Program-made: the position numbers and the translations under genes
The notes under the pieces: generated by a model
What the model was told of the DNA's origin: nothing
Databases searched by the model: none
The model's input: the letters and a program-made list of their open reading frames with translations, nothing else
NCBI GenBank assembly: GCA_035633255.1
Contig: DASQFD010000056.1
Location: 1 to 14,989 of the forward strand
Direction: 5' to 3'
Length of the DNA stretch: 14,989 bases
Source: DASQFD01 sp035633255
GTDB taxonomy: Bacteria; Actinomycetota; Actinomycetes; Actinomycetales; Dermatophilaceae
Part shown: one piece after another, positions 14,871 to 14,989 of the stretch
Layout: every line of letters starts with the position of its first letter
How positions within the stretch are numbered: position 1 is the first letter of the stretch

Positions 14871-14989
14871 GAGACGGCTCCTGGGATGACGACACGGGCG
14901 AGGGCCGGAATGGCTGCTCCGGCGGCGGCTCGGCCGGCGGCTCCGGCGGCGGCTCGGCCGGCGGCTCCGGCGGCGGCTCCGGCGGCGGC
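14867..14989 (-). CDS. 3' end of a reading frame before gatA, possibly gatC
   Basis: The minus-strand frame open from the window edge gives 40 residues and a TGA that overlaps the gatA GTG start as GTGA, the same junction seen at gatA/gatB. The first 24 residues are AAAG and AAGR repeats; the end reads AAIPALARVVIPGAVS. In most actinobacteria gatC (about 98 residues) stands directly before gatA, so this could be a repeat-extended GatC C-terminus. The usual GatC ending (F-R-V-P-R-I/V) is not present, and another frame across this stretch is also open, so coding is not proven. Sequence to the right of the window would settle it. Confidence 0.35.
   Translation of the reverse strand, partial: AAAGAAAGAAGRAAAGAAGRAAAGAAIPALARVVIPGAVS
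14918..14989. repeat. 12-bp tandem repeat at the window edge
   Basis: Six 12-bp units fill 72 bases and may continue beyond the window. On the minus strand they are GCCGCCGCCGGA (four copies) and GCCGCCGGCCGA (two copies), followed by a degenerate GCAGCCATTCCG. In the frame that ends at the gatA start they encode Ala-Ala-Ala-Gly and Ala-Ala-Gly-Arg. Confidence 0.9.

Overview
The window is a very GC-rich chromosomal segment whose genes all lie on the minus strand, so transcription runs from high to low coordinates. The protein families (ilvBNC with an actinobacterial leader peptide, a mycobacterial-type SerA, the GatCAB layout), GTG starts and near-absence of ATA and TAT trinucleotides point to a high-GC actinobacterium. 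A member of Micrococcales, perhaps near Intrasporangiaceae or Ornithinimicrobiaceae, is my inference and not proven by the sequence.

Layout in transcription order. At the right edge is the 3' end of an unidentified reading frame (possibly gatC) made of 12-bp repeats. It overlaps gatA, which overlaps gatB; together these are the tRNA-dependent amidotransferase genes. A 336-bp gap follows, with an 8-bp repeat array, weak hairpins and the ahpC promoter region. Next is the peroxide-detoxifying pair ahpC-ahpF, a D-2-hydroxyacid dehydrogenase and a SixA-like histidine phosphatase. The branched-chain amino acid block comes next: ilvD, then a 310-bp leader with a BCAA-rich leader peptide and an intrinsic terminator, then ilvB-ilvN-ilvC. 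After a large hairpin come a DedA-family membrane protein gene and serA, the latter running off the left edge.

Functionally, ilvB/N, ilvC and ilvD supply three consecutive steps of valine/isoleucine synthesis, and serA commits 3-phosphoglycerate to serine. The leader architecture predicts transcription attenuation of ilvBNC by branched-chain aminoacyl-tRNA supply. AhpC and AhpF form a complete NADH-driven peroxidase system of the enterobacterial type.

This is mainly a housekeeping region and I found no new defence or mobile system. The less ordinary signals are: (1) an over-represented GGCATAC/GTATGCC word that contains every ATA codon in the window; (2) tandem repeats at or just after the 3' ends of five successive coding regions; (3) TANNNT hexamers exactly six bases before the start codon of three genes, and a weaker one before the ilvB leader peptide, predicting leaderless mRNAs; and (4) the ilvB attenuator itself.
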